Part shown: positions 12,112 to 23,810 of the stretch, piece by piece
How the letters are laid out: the number at the start of each line of letters is the position of its first letter
How positions within the stretch are numbered: position 1 is the first letter of the stretch
Notes under the pieces: generated by a model
Seen by the model: only the letters and a program-made list of their open reading frames with translations
The model's database searches: none
What the model was told of the DNA's origin: nothing
Assembly: GCA_917880885.1 (NCBI GenBank)
Contig: OU862934.1
Location: forward strand, 35,138,734-35,202,733
Reading direction: 5' to 3'
Source of the DNA: Limnephilus marmoratus
Lineage: Eukaryota; Arthropoda; Insecta; Trichoptera; Limnephilidae
DNA: 64,000 nt
Translations under genes and position numbers: made by a program

Positions 12112-13541
12112 CAGCGCCGGATCTGCCATACGTTCAAAAACGTGCAAAAAACCTGGCGCCAACTCCGAAGGGGCGCCGTGAGAAAATAAATATTGTATTA
12201 AAAATTTGTTATAATATACCCTGAATCGTTTAAAAATTACCCATAGTACGAAATAATTATTACACTCTAGCAACACTTTCCAAAGATACAGACTGCGCAC
12301 GCATCTGGTTTGTATTCAACGGTTTACGAATTTATAGTCAGTTACAGAATTTTTTTACAAATTCCATATATTTAGTTTAAACGTGAGATCTATTTTTCCA
12401 TAAATCTTTTACCGTCTTTTACGACGAATGGGTGCGATCCAAATTCAATAACCAATCACAGCGCCGTACTTTTATTCAAGAGAACAAACAAACCAACTGC
12501 GCCTTTCAAAATGCTTTTGTACGATTTAAGTCTCTAGGAGAAGGTAGTTAAAGGCCATTTTCTTATGAAATCTTCAGTAAATTCCATTAGCATAAACATT
12601 GCACGGTTTGCAACAGTTAACAGTAACAGTTTCATCATTGATTTGACAGTTGAAGTTCGTAAAATGTACCTATAATTAATTTCTATTAGATTTGTTATTT
12701 TACAGTCAGTAATAATCAGTGTAAGCGTCTTTCGTAAGCCGTTGATACCATAGATTCGTTAGTGTTTAGTGTTTTGTATGATGTTTGTTCGCTCAACACA
12801 GAACACAGGGAAAATGGAAATGCAAGGTACAAATTTGAGGTTATATTATTAGATTTTTAAATTTATAACCAAATTTCTATTGGTTGTTAGAGGTTGTGGA
12901 TTGTGGATTACAATGAATAGAACAATAATTTTAAAAAACTTTCAGGCTCGCAGAATCTAAAACGTAGAATTAAAGAGCATAATGACATAAAAAAACTCGT
13001 TTCCATTGGGAAATTTTTTATTCCAGTTTCTCCAGCACCGATAAAAAATGATGTCCCGCGCAATGACGTTACAATGGTCCCGAGCACATCTAAACAGATA
13101 TCTATCGCACAAATTCCGCCGGTCGAAATATTAGAAGATAAAAATAACGTTACTAATAGCAGTTTAAATTTAATTCTGTTTTCAGAGCTTGAATTGAAAG
13201 ATCCCGGATGCTGGCCAAAGTTATCTCAAAATTCCATTAGTTTATTAGTTCAGGAAGGTCCTGTACAATTGAAAGGTTTTGATTTTCCTATTACGAACAA
13301 GCGTAAATTTAATACTAAGTATTATTACAAGAAACTGCCTAATGGAGAAGAATTACATAGATCGTGGCTTATTTATTCGAAAACTATAGATGATTTTATT
13401 TGATAAATTAGTGTAAAAAAAAAAATTAATAAAAAAAAAAAAATGGGGTGAACGAATTTTTAATCAAAATAAAAATGTAGGGGGGGGGGGCGCCATCGGT
13501 ACCTACTGCACAGGGCGCTAGATTTCGTAGATCCGGCCCTG
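12112..13541 (+). mobile_element. hAT element, CAGCGCCGGATCT family, copy 1
   Basis: Starts CAGCGCCGGATCTGCC and ends, in reverse complement, CAGGGCCGGATCTACG. The target duplication CCTGAATA is exact (12104-12111 and 13542-13549) and lies inside a satellite unit. A G10 run sits close to the right end. This is the only one of three copies (others at 22402 and 29703) that keeps a readable transposase N-terminus. Confidence 0.92.
12778..13403 (+). pseudogene. Truncated hAT transposase start with TTF/ZMYM1-type zinc finger, one probable intron
   Basis: Exon 1 is 12778-12826, a GT-AG intron runs 12827-12945 (ends CTTTCAG), and exon 2 is 12946-13403. Joined, the frame is open for about 168 residues. 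The C-terminal part has DPGCWPKLS, a spaced NKRKFNTKYYYKKLPNGE and HRSWLIYS. This pattern is known from the TTF-type zinc finger that opens ZMYM1-like/Tip100-like hAT transposases. A full transposase would be some 600 residues, so the RNase H-like catalytic core is missing. The first ATG pair (12778, 12781) is in frame with a third at 12814. Splicing is inferred from sequence only. Confidence 0.65.
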
Positions 13542-14077
13542 CCTGAATATCACTAATTTAGTTGCAAAAAAGCAACACCAACGTTCACATTAATTCATGT
13601 AAACGTTGGTGATTCTGTTGTACGGTAATTATTGAAAAAAGGTTTTTTTTTTGTATTTGTACTTCAAAGTTTGTAGTACTTACTAACAAAAATATTAGAG
13701 GTCACAGGCGGTAGGAATGAAACCTTCAGAAAACTAAAGTAGACAAGAGTGGGGAGGCTAAGAAGCACCGCACAAAGAGGAGACCGATTATACTATCTCA
13801 CTCTCTCACAGGCTAAATCTTATTGATGTATGTGTTTGTCTCTTTTTAGTGTCGCTATTTTTCGTTTCATTGAGTTTCAAATCAGAAACATATTGCAAGT
13901 GTCATCCGATTTAAAATTACAGCTTAGAAGTAACATCAACCTTAATATCACTAATTTAGTTGCAAAAAGCAACACCAACCTTCACATTAATTAATGTAAA
14001 CGTTGGTGATTCTGTTGTACGTTAATTATTAATAAAAGGATTTTTTTGTATTTGTACTAAAAGTTTGTAGTACTTAC

Positions 14078-15742
14078 TAGACGTGGGCAAAATTGAATGA
14101 CCGAATTAAATGAATAAATTCAATCTTGTGACACACTCAATCTAATTCTCAATTTCAAAAGGAATTGATTCTCATTCCTTATCTTTGGCCTTGCATCCTA
14201 CGATTTTTAACGACACCATACATTTTTAATTTCCATTTATTTTACTGTTAAATTACTTCAATGAATAATGTGTTCTGTAAACGATTTAAATATTATATTG
14301 TTTCGTAGGTATTTAAATATTATTAAAGGGGCCGCGCGCCGCGAAGTTTTCGACGGACGGTATTGTGAACGACTCGCCTATTACGATTGTATTCCGCTAC
14401 CGCCGCCCCGCTATTCTAAAAACACCCGAACATCATAAGTCCATGTCCCAAAATGGCCAAAACGCGGCCGCGATTCATCCGGGTTGCCCGAGCATCTCTT
14501 TCACGCAAGGAATTAATCATTTATCCTAAACAATAGTCCTGACATTGTCCTAAGGTCCCCGCCGTCCCAGGTCCGTGTTCAATGTCCGCGTCCCAGGTAC
14601 CTAGTCTGTCGAAATCGAGATTGTCCGATTCCGACAGACAGAGGAATTAAAACAAAAGTCTTTTTCACTTGTGACGTCATGGTCTTTTGTAATTCTTAGA
14701 CCTAAAAATGACGTCAGGCGTCATCGTCACGTCAATGTCACGATATGTCCCAAACGCATCCCAGTCCTAGGTCCGCAGCTCGCGAGTAAATCAAGTCACT
14801 GCTAGGTAAGACACAAAACATTAATCAAAAGTTACTAATTCATTCGTCAATGCCAGCCCTTAATCCATCCGCGCGGTTCATTTATTCCCGCGCGCGCCAA
14901 GCCGTCAATTTCATTACATAGTTAGTCGAAAACTTTCGACTTTGAATCTGAACATCAGCTAGAAAAGTGAGAAGCGATGCTTATCGGTTTTTTGGTACGT
15001 ACGAAAGATATTGTACCTACCTACTTTTAGACGTAGATCTTGGGTCGATATAATATGTAAATTTGCAGATATTATAAGGCCAATTAGCTGTGGTTAGCTG
15101 TCATAAAATACTCATCTTAATGTTAAAATGATGTTTATATTAGATCACGTAAAATGGAACGAAATTATAAGTTTAATAAATAAAATAAAATCAATAAAAT
15201 TTTAAGGGTGAAACGAAAATTTGTATAATTTTAAGATATAATTGCTAGCAAATAAATACATTTTACATACAAAAAATTACGACACTAAAAAAAGACAAAC
15301 AATATAGGATTTAGCATGCGAGATAATGAGATAGAATAATCGGTCTCCTCTTTGTGTGGTGTTTCGTAGCCTATTGGTCTCCTTTTTGTGCGGTGCTTCG
15401 TAGCCTTCCCACTCATTGTGATTTGAAAACCGATGAAACGAAAAAGCGACACTAAAAAGAGTCAAACACATTAATCTATAGGTTTTAGCCTGCGAGATAA
15501 TGAGATAGAATAATCGGTCTCCTCTTTGTGCGATGCTTGGTAGCCTATCAGTCTCCTCTTTTGCGGTACTCCGTGGCCTCCCGGTCTCGTGTGCGGTGTT
15601 AGCCTCCCCATTCATTTAATTTTCAATTTTTTTTTTTTTGAATTTAATTGAATTAAAGGAATGAATAAAAGGAATCAATTCAAAAGGCCATGGGAATCAG
15701 ACTGAATCGATTCACTCCTGGGAATCATTCTGCCCACGTCTA
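14078..15742 (-). mobile_element. hAT element, TAGACGTGGGCA family, copy 1
   Basis: Ends are TAGACGTGGGCA on both sides, inverted, with the exact duplication GTACTTAC (14070-14077 and 15743-15750), which fits the GTNNNNAC preference known for hobo-like hATs. Inserted in a satellite unit. No transposase is visible. The middle is GC-rich (14330-14960). The right part carries two inverted copies of the module also present in the surrounding satellite. Orientation is opposite to the copy at 30933-32569. Confidence 0.92.
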
Positions 15743-17118
15743 GTACTTACTAACAAAAATATTAGAGGCCACGGGCGGTAGGACTGAAACCTTCAGAAAA
15801 CTAAAGTAGACAAGAGTGGGCTAAGAAGCACCGCACAAAGAGGAGACCGATTATACTATCTCACTCTCTCACAGGCTAAATCTTTTGATGTATGTGTTTG
15901 TCTCTTTTGAGTGTCGCTATTTTTCGTTTCATCGAGTTTCAAATCAGAAACATATTGCAAGTGTCATCCGATTTGAAATTACAGCTTAGTAGTAACATCA
16001 ACCTGAATATCACTAATTTAGTTGCAAAAAAGCAACACCAACCTTCACCTTAATTAATGTAAACGTTGGTGATTCTGTTGTACGTTAATTATTAAAAAAA
16101 GGATTTTTTGTATTTGTACTAAAAGTTTGTAGTACTTACTAACAAAAATATTAGAGGCCACGGCGGTAGGAGTGAAACCTTCAGAAAACTAAAGTAGACA
16201 AGAGTGGGCTAAGAAGCACCGCACAAAGAGGAGACCGATTATACTATCTCACTCTCTCACAGGCTAAATCTTTTGATGTATGTGTTTGTCTCTTTTGAGT
16301 GTCGCTATTTTTCGTTTCATCGAGTTTCAAATCAGAAACATATTGCAAGTGTCATCCGATTTGAAATTACAGCTTAGTAGTAACATCAACCTGAATATCA
16401 CTAATTTAGTTGCAAAAAAGCAACACCAACCTTCACCTTAATTAATGTAAACGTTGGTGATTCTGTTGTACGTTAATTATTAAAAAAAGGATTTTTTGTA
16501 TTTGTACTAAAAGTTTGTAGTACTTACTAACAAAAATATTAGAGGCCACGGCGGTAGGAGTGAAACCTTCAGAAAACTAAAGTAGACAAGAGTGGGCTAA
16601 GAAGCACCGCACAAAGAGGAGACCGATTATACTATCTCACTCTCTCACAGGCTAAATCTTTTGATGTATGTGTTTGTCTCTTTTGAGTGTCGCTATTTTT
16701 CGTTTCATCGAGTTTCAAATCAGAAACATATTGCAAGTGTCGTCCGATTTGAAATTACAGCTTAGTAGTAACATCAACCTGAATATCACTAATTTAGTTG
16801 CAAAAAAGCAACACCAACGTTCACATTAATTCATGTAAACGTTGGTGATTTTGTTGTACGGTAATTATTGAAAAAGGGTTTTTTTTTTGTATTTGTACTT
16901 CAAAGTTTGTAGTACTAACTAACAAAAATATTAGAGGTCACAGGCGGTAGGAGTGAAACGTTCAGAAAACTAAAGTAGACAAGAGTGGGCTAAGAAGCAC
17001 CGCACAAAGAGGAGACCGATTATACTATCTCACTCTCTCACATGCTAAATCTTATTGATGTATGTGCTTGTCTCTTTTTATTGTCGCTATTTTTCGTTTC
17101 ATCGAGTTTCAAATCAGA

Positions 17119-18480
17119 ACAGCGCTAAAGAATTCTTCATTTCAAAAATGGTCAGAAATTTTATGTTCTTTTAACATCTATTTTGACCGGACTTTAAAAA
17201 TTCCGAAACAAAATTAGCATCTCTTTCTTTCAGGGTCAATCCACACGTGCGCGAACATGCGACCGTATAATGTCTTGAATAATAAAAATGGCCGCGTTTA
17301 AAGCCCGACTCTCACTGTTCGGAATCCGCTCGACTAGCAAACGTTAACTGCATACAAGTGCTTCCATCAAGAACGTTGCGAGCGAAGCTGACTAAACGAG
17401 TTAAATAGGTTCGAACGAGTCCGCTCCGCTAATGGAGGTGTTTATTGAAGCCGTTTGCCAATTTTTATTGTTTATAGGATACGACTAGCAAAGAATGTCG
17501 CAATGTCGTCAAAAAGGATGCCGCTTGGAAAACCATCATCGAGATTAAATTTCCGGAAATAAGAAAGTTTAAAACAAATTTAAAGATTAAAATTTAATTT
17601 AATTTTTTTTTAAGCAAACATTTCTCCATTGCCTATGCATAAAAAAAACATCCTCACAAGAATCAGTACTTGAAATCACAGAAATCACTCTGTTCACTTC
17701 GAGACGGAGCATCAATGACTAGTTTTCAATAGAAGGGCAAAACTATTTCTTATTTTTCGTTGATATCCGTTCGCCTCGCTAATTTCTCGCACGGGCAGTG
17801 GAAGGCAAACACCTATCTTCTTAGTGACTCTTTTTTGGTGGAAGTTCAAAGCTATCTCGCTCATCCCCAACCCCGTTCAGCTCGACTATTTTCCGCTCGC
17901 AGTGGAAGGCGGGCTTTATAATTTAGAATTTTAATGGCCGCCATTGGGCTAGCGAAATTGTTATTGTTTACGAATGCAAGGGCAGTTTTGGCAGTTTAGT
18001 TCGCGCGCTTGGTTCGTTGACTTCTTTCTACAACAACCATTTCGTAATTAAACTTTAAAACAAAGTGTGTTTGTGAATTATTTTGTGTTATTTTAATGTG
18101 ATTAATTATTCTGTTATTACAATGGAATATACCAACGCATGTTAATGTGTTTTTTTTGTGATGTACCAATGACATGTTAATGTGTTTTTTGTGATGTACC
18201 TAGAGTTTTTGGACTAAAAAAGGAATATTACTACGTAAGTTAGAACACACCTATGTAAATAATTTCTCTAAAAAGGCTTGTTCGAATTGGTCCAGTTATT
18301 ATCGCCGAAAATCTTTCAAGTAGACTACATTATTGCCCGCCGTCCGTTTCAAGATGACGGGTACACATCAAAGTAAATACGTTAATTTAACCATATTATA
18401 ATGCTTAGTTAGAAGAAATGAAATTTTAGAAAAGGTGGAAGAATAAATTAGTGGGATGAAAATAAATAAACTATGAACAC
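17119..18480. other. Interior segment with inverted GC-rich arms
   Basis: Follows the last satellite unit. Segments near 17283-17340 and 17865-17945 are imperfect inverted copies (AAAGCCCG.CT, CACTG, CCGCTCG and ATGGCCGC words), suggesting the arms of a fold-back element without clear ends. Two direct copies of CATGTTAATGTG-T(n)-GTGATGTACC lie at about 18138 and 18172. No protein is recognised. Confidence 0.45.
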
Positions 18481-18715
18481 GAAAAGAGATTAATGGCAGC
18501 TTATGAATTTTGTAGCATCTTCGTTCTACGACATTTCCACCTATCAGATGAAATTTTAACCCTAAATAGCCAAAATTTTAATTTTTTTTTTTTTTTTTTT
18601 TAAATTTTAAATGTAAAAATGCTTAAATTGAAAATATTTATGTTTATTTGGGTTCTCTATGGGATGTAGGTTCACCAGTTTTCCGCTTGTACTACGAGTT
18701 TCCGGACACCGTGTG

Positions 18716-19069
18716 TAAAAATGAATCCTTGATTCCCATGGTCACTCCATAATTTCAGAACGACGTTACCAATTTCATTAATTTTTTAAAAAAGTTTTCT
18801 AATACTTTGTAGAAAGTTCTTACGGATAGAAAAATTAAGAAAATTAAGCAGAAAATTGGATAATTTCAGAAAACTTAACGACTATTTTAACTTCGCACGT
18901 TTGACAGTTCGCGCATTTGATGAAATTGAATTTAGCAGGCAGCTGTTTTTTTTGTAACAAAAGAATTGTCTATGGATTTTTGAAATTATAGATATTTTAA
19001 ATAGGTGGGTACCTTAATATGGGTATGTTAGGTATCTGATTAGATTGACTGTTCTTACAATATACAAAA
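18716..19069. other. Unassigned AT-rich stretch
   Basis: Nothing recognisable apart from short poly-T and poly-A runs. Confidence 0.4.
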
Positions 19070-19364
19070 ATGAATCCTTTTTATTATGTGAAAAATGAAA
19101 ATTTGAATAAAAAAATTGTAATAGCTAATAGGCACGCGAGTTGTTTGAAAACTGAAGTGAACTGTACTGGGAGTGAATATATTGAACGCGGGAGGGGGGT
19201 CGGCGGGACGGGGGAGCGGGCGAGGAGAAAGGGTAGGCGGGGAAGGTGGAAGGGAAACGTCTGAGGGGAAGGGGATGCGGGAGGGGAACGGGGAAAGAAC
19301 ATGCAGGGAGAAACAATTTATTTATTTGAATATGGCATTGCAACGGATGCCGGGAACCAGCTAG
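19070..19364 (+). mobile_element. Helitron-like fragment with 3' terminus
   Basis: The right end shows the Helitron signature: a GGCAT/ATGCC stem with 8-base loop (19334-19351), a short spacer, then CTAG followed by T (19361-19365). Upstream is a purine-rich block (19185-19300). The same purine-rich sequence and the leader AAATTTGAATAAAA..ATTGTAATAG recur on the minus strand at 46015-46280. No Rep/helicase is present, and the 5' TC end is not located. Confidence 0.65.
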
Positions 19365-19538
19365 TGTTATTATAATAATTATTATTATTATCTAACACCT
19401 AAGTCCTATACCACAAAACTTTACAAGTGGAGCGGAGACGAGATGTGTCTTCTGAACAATACGATTGGTCAATTTTTGCAGGTTTCTGTTTCACTCTGCT
19501 TACGACAATTTATTGCAACCAAAGGTTCTTCCAAAACC

Positions 19539-19690
19539 AAATGTATTTTGTAATTTGTATTTTGTATTTGAAATTAAAAAATGGTTAAAATACTGTATTT
19601 TGTATTTCAAATACACGACTTGAAAGTATTTTGTATTTCGTATTTTAAATACATGCGAAAAAGTATTTTGTAATTTGTATTTCAATTACA
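19539..19690 (+). repeat. Short-period TATTTTGTATTT repeat
   Basis: About ten imperfect copies of TATTTTGTATTT, with inverted AAATACA words, directly left of a hAT. Possibly a leftover subterminal repeat of another element. Confidence 0.7.
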
Positions 19691-20244
19691 GCAAAGCATT
19701 AGAAGTGTGTCGTTCCGGCCGGAACGAATCCGATGATTCTGAGTCCGAATGCGTTTGATTCACTCCGAGTCCGCAAAATGTAATGAATCGATTCCGGAGT
19801 CACTCGCACACGGGCGAGGTTGAGGCGGAAGGAGGTGTGCGGCGCGGGCTGGGCGGCCGCGGCGTTGATAGTGATAGTACAAGAATCATTTACGGGAAGG
19901 AGTGCGCGGTGCGGGCCGGGCGGGGTTTTGTCACTCTCTCACTCGGGAACGAGTGACAGAGTGAGAATACAGGACTCATTCACGGGATGAGGTGTGCGGC
20001 GTGAGCGGGGCGCGATGACAGCGTGCATGAAAACATTTGTCGAAAAAAAATAGCATCATCTCTTAGTCAAAAGATAGCAAGGAGCATTGCTTTTTATCTA
20101 TTGTCAGTCATCACGGAGCAAATTTGCCTTCCCGCAAGTTCGCGCCGGTGATACTCTGGTGAATGACTAGTTTTATGAAGAACGTAAAATATCTAACTAC
20201 CTAACTAACCATCACGCCGTTTCTCCGCAGGAGTAGGCAGAGAG

Positions 20245-20690
20245 GAATGACCGCCAAACAACTCGATCTTGGCACGCACTCCTTGCCTCACTCACATTCA
20301 TACATTGTCTCAAACATACTCTTCTTTTATTCTGACTTTTGAAATGACCCGACTCAAAGTATCTGATTCACTTGATCTTGCCATGTCTTCCCCGGGCGTC
20401 CCCAACTTCTTCCACCATTCACGTTTTGCCATATATTCTTCTTACACTACTTTCTTCGTTCATTCGCTCTACTTGCCCAAACCATCCGAGGGTCCCCTTC
20501 TTAATCTTACTAATTATTCTTACATCAGCCTTACATTCTTTACGGATCTCCACATTTCTCTCACGATTATACATAGTTTCACCACAAATACGCCTCAGGG
20601 ATCTTATTTCAACAGCATTCAGTTTACTTTCATACTTCCTCTGCCAGTTCCATGGCTCACTGCTATACAAGGACTCCATCGTTCGTAAGT
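20245..20690 (-). pseudogene. RTE-type LINE C-terminal fragment
   Basis: On the minus strand the frame reads KLNAVEIRSLRRICGETM, then RNVEIRKEC, then KKGTLGWFGQVERMNE. This is the characteristic tail of RTE-like reverse transcriptases in arthropods (normally ..G.LRWFGHVERM). The extreme C-terminus (DRVVWRS-type) lies toward 20245. Related fragments occur at 40110-40255 and 53625-53850. It is nested inside the hAT 19700-21218. The catalytic RT core is absent. Confidence 0.75.
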
Positions 20691-20879
20691 TTCAAATTTA
20701 ACGTAAATATCTTACACGGTTCTCATAAAGCCGACAAGGATATCAATCATCTCAAACACATTATTATTAACTATTTAAAGATAAGACTTCTGGCTCGCAA
20801 TAAACAATAACATGTTAATGTACACACACCCGGCTACATAAACACGATTCCCCAACTCAGTAACGTTCCACGATTCCAC

Positions 20880-21135
20880 CGAGTACGGCGAGTCCAGCTG
20901 AATCAGCATCTCGGCATTGAATCAGCAGGAGTCAAATTGAGTTTGGTTCCGGCCGATTCAACGACTCAGGCGGAGTGCCACAATGAGTTTGGTTCGGCGA
21001 GTCCGGCGGAATCAACTCTAGGCATTGAATCAGCAGGAGCCAAACTGAGTTTGGTTCCGGCCGATTCAACGACTCCGGCGGAGCGCCACAATGAGTTTGA
21101 TTCGGCGAGTCCGGTGGAATCGCCGGAATCAAAGG
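20880..21135 (+). repeat. Two-unit tandem repeat of about 110 bp, GATTC-rich
   Basis: GCATTGAATCAGCAGGAG starts at 20913 and again at 21022; both units hold GGTTCCGGCCGATTCAACGA and CGGAG.GCCACAATGAGTTT. The unit is built from GAATC/GATTC/GAGTC words matching the subterminal sequence of the host hAT. Confidence 0.85.
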
Positions 21136-21228
21136 AGCGAGTCCAGTGAGTCGAGTCCACTCAGTCGAATACGGGTCCGGAATCGATTCCGTAAAATGAG
21201 TGAATCAACCCACCTCTACAAAGCATGT

Positions 21229-21965
21229 ATTTTGCCCAGCCCTGCATATGGCGTGCCCCAAGGCAGTCTTTTAGGCCCACTTCTCTTTCTAATATACATT
21301 AACACGTTATGCAATTTGAGTACTGGTGGCACTATTATATTTTTCGCCAATGACACGGTTATCGTATTTGATGCTGCAGATTTGAATTTAACCTTTGAAA
21401 AAACAAATTATGGCATGAACATAGTAAAAAAACTAGTTAGATTCTAACCTCCTAACTCTTAATATAGATAAAACAAAATACCTACTTTTATCCATAGGTA
21501 AACCAAATCTCCTCTATAACTGCCAAAAACTTACCATACATTTATGCTTACAGAACCTTAACACACCTACATCACCTCACAAAAACTGCTCATGCGATAA
21601 CCTAAAATTATCAAACGAAATTAAGTACTTGGGAGTTATCATAGATGATCAACTACAAAAAAAAAACTACCATAGGAGGCACACATAAATTCTGCAACAA
21701 AAAGGCTTCGCAAATTATGTTACATTTTCTACTCTCTTAGATCTATCTTTAACCTAAAAACAGTAAGATGTGTTTACTTTGCATTTTTTCAATCAATTGC
21801 TACATATGGTATTGTAGGATGGGGAGGTTGAGCAACATCAATTCTTCATCCCATGGTATTAATACAAAAACTATCGCTAAGGATAATATTCAAATGTAAC
21901 CCATCACACCCATCAGAACCACTTTTTAAAAAATTCACAGTATTAGACATTGCATACTAGTTGTT
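21229..21965 (+). pseudogene. LINE reverse transcriptase fragment with mutated catalytic box
   Basis: Starts AYGVPQGSLLGPLLFLIYIN; the box that is normally FADD reads FAND (near 21343-21360), so the second catalytic Asp is lost. Downstream frames give NIVKK, IKYLGVIIDDQL and a degraded C-terminal region to about 21965. It belongs to the same broad LINE group as the minus-strand copy at 47277-48440. Truncated at both ends. Confidence 0.8.
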
Positions 21966-22401
21966 CTTATATGATTAACCCATTGGCCACAAACCCCGGC
22001 AGCCTGCCGGGTGTGCAACTCAGGTACTTAACCACAAACCCCGGCATGCTGACGGGCTAGAGTAGGTCCGCTAAAAAACGGAAAACGAGCACAATAGTGA
22101 CATTATTTAATAAAATTTTAAATGCCGAACGCTCTGTAGGTAATTAATCATTAATTTCATAGAATTGGCAATAATATGTTTCTTATGTTTTTTCCCTGAT
22201 ATTTGTGTTCCAAAAAAGGCACAAAATGTACTGTCAAAACCAAGCGCGCATACGCCGCCTGCCTTTCAGGCGGCGTCGCCAGCAATAAAATATAAACAAT
22301 GCATTTTTTAAATTGTAAGGATAGAATTGCTTTTACATAGGTAAAACTTAGAGAAATTTTGAGGCAAAAGTAAAAGAACATCTTAGGGCTTTAAATGGTA
22401 A

Positions 22402-23810
22402 CAGCGCCGGATCTGCCATACGTTCAAAAACGTGCAAAAAACCTGGCGCCAACTCCGAAGGGGCGCCGTGAGAAAATAAATATTGTATTAAAAATTTGTT
22501 AAAATATTCCCTGAATCGTTTAAAAATTACCCATAGTACGAAATAATTATTACGCTCTAGCAACACTTTCCAAAGATACAGACTGCGCACGCATCTGTTT
22601 TATATTCAACGGTTTACGAATTTATAGTCAGTTACAGAATTTTTTTACAAATTCCATATATTTAGTTTAAACGTAAGATCTATTTTTCCATATATCTTTT
22701 ACCGTCTTTTACGACGAATTAGTGCTATCCAAATTCAATAACCAATCACAGCGCCGTACTTTTATTCAAAATAATAAACAAACCGATTGCGCCTTTCAAA
22801 ATGCTTTTGTACGATTTAAGTCTCTATGAGAAAGTATTTAAGGACCATTTTCTTATGAAATCTTCGGTAAATCCCATTAGCATAAACATCGCACGGTTTG
22901 CAAGATTTGCATGTTGCAACTTGAACAGTTTCATCATTGATTTGACAGTTCGACAGTTGAAGTATTAGATTTGTTATTTTACGCTTTATACGGTGTCAAT
23001 GCGTCGTGGGTGGTTTGTTATATTTATGAGTGCGTCTTTGTCAGTTTAGTGTTTCAAGTTATGGTGTTGGTGTTTGTTCAATCAACACAGAACCTGGGAA
23101 ATGGATATGCAAGGTACAAATTTAAGGTTATGTTATTAGATTTTTAAATTTATAATTTATAACTTAAAAGTTGTAAATTAACGGTGTGAAGGGTTTGAAG
23201 GACCATCTTCCGTCTCACTGTTCACTGTCTCTTGTCGGGACTGCCTGTTGCTAGTCAGAAGCTGTAGATGCTATTCTTGTGTTGTACGTACGTTGCCATG
23301 AGAACGTATTTGTATTTGCTTTTTCTATTAATATTCGCGTTGGGTATATACATAAACGCAGTAAATCTCAAGAATGTCTAATGGATCTAGTTCAGCGAAA
23401 CCACCCGCATTGTCTCGTAACCTATATTTTAAATCATGGTACGGGGACAAACAAACAATTCGTTGTATTATTTTAAAGCATAACTTGCAAAAAGAGTTTT
23501 TCCTAAAATAATTAAAAAGCACCATAATTTTATGTTTACCCAATAGATTCAGAGAGTATAGGGCTCCTGGCGATTCTCTCTTTAAAAAAAAACGAGTGTG
23601 AGAGCTACCGCCAGGTCACTTGGAAAAGTTACAACCTTTATATGTCTTGATTTTATTTGATAAATTAGTTTAAAAAAAAAAATTAAAAAAAAAAAAAAAA
23701 AAAATTAGGGTGAACGAATTATTAATCAAAATAAAAATGTAGGGGGGGGGGGGGGGGGGCGCCATCGGTACCTACTGCACAGGGCGCCAGATTTCGTAGA
23801 TCCGGCCCTG
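22402..23810 (+). mobile_element. hAT element, CAGCGCCGGATCT family, copy 2
   Basis: Same ends as copy 1, with the exact duplication AATGGTAA (22394-22401, 23811-23818). It shares the left 0.7 kb and the last 0.15 kb with copy 1. The transposase exon is replaced by sequence shared with copy 3, including GCATAACTTGCAAAAAG. A G17 run (about 23743-23759) lies just inside the right end. Confidence 0.92.

Larger units (their letters stand above)
11653..17118 (+). repeat. Satellite-like array, six units of 388-399 bp, with two hAT insertions
   Basis: The marker ACATATTGCAAGTGT starts at 11653, 12052, 13888, 15950, 16338 and 16726, and the array stops at 17118. After subtracting the two hATs and their duplications the period is 399, 398, 389, 388, 388 and 393. 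The units starting at 15950 and 16338 are nearly identical. Each unit carries a CACCAACGTT/AACGTTGGTG-type inverted pair (10-bp arms, degenerate in some units) and a module beginning near GAAGCACCGCACAAAGAGG that also occurs inside the hATs at 14078-15742 and 30933-32569. Confidence 0.9.
11224..18715. mobile_element. TA-flanked element with GGTGTCCGGAAACTCG ends, 7.5 kb apart
   Basis: Left end CAAGGTGTCCGGAAACTCG (with TA at 11222-11223) and right end, in reverse complement, CACACGGTGTCCGGAAACTC (with TA at 18716-18717). The inverted similarity covers about 36 bases (through GTAGTACAAGCGG.AAACTGG). The parts next to each end match the two arms of the compact copy at 29366-30797, which is only about 0.4 kb without its own hAT insert. 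The terminal layout fits a Tc1/mariner-type MITE. The enclosed satellite and hATs are therefore later growth or insertions, or the ends come from two separate MITEs. Confidence 0.6.
19700..21218. mobile_element. hAT element with TAGARGTG ends
   Basis: Left end TAGAAGTGTGTCG and right end, in reverse complement, TAGAGGTGGGTTGATTC. The exact 8-bp duplication CAAAGCAT flanks it (19692-19699, 21219-21226). Both ends are followed by GAATCGATTCCGGA-type palindromic words. No transposase is visible. It contains GC-rich sequence (19810-20000), an antisense RTE-type LINE fragment and a two-unit tandem repeat. It interrupts sequence just before a LINE RT fragment. Confidence 0.9.

Noticed and set aside
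15277..15615. 112-codon minus-strand frame with internal repeats
   Set aside because: It reads through the duplicated non-coding module of the TAGACGTGGGCA hAT.
19084..19364. Overlapping Gly/Arg- or Pro-rich frames
   Set aside because: Produced by the purine-rich block of the Helitron-like element; no conserved protein.
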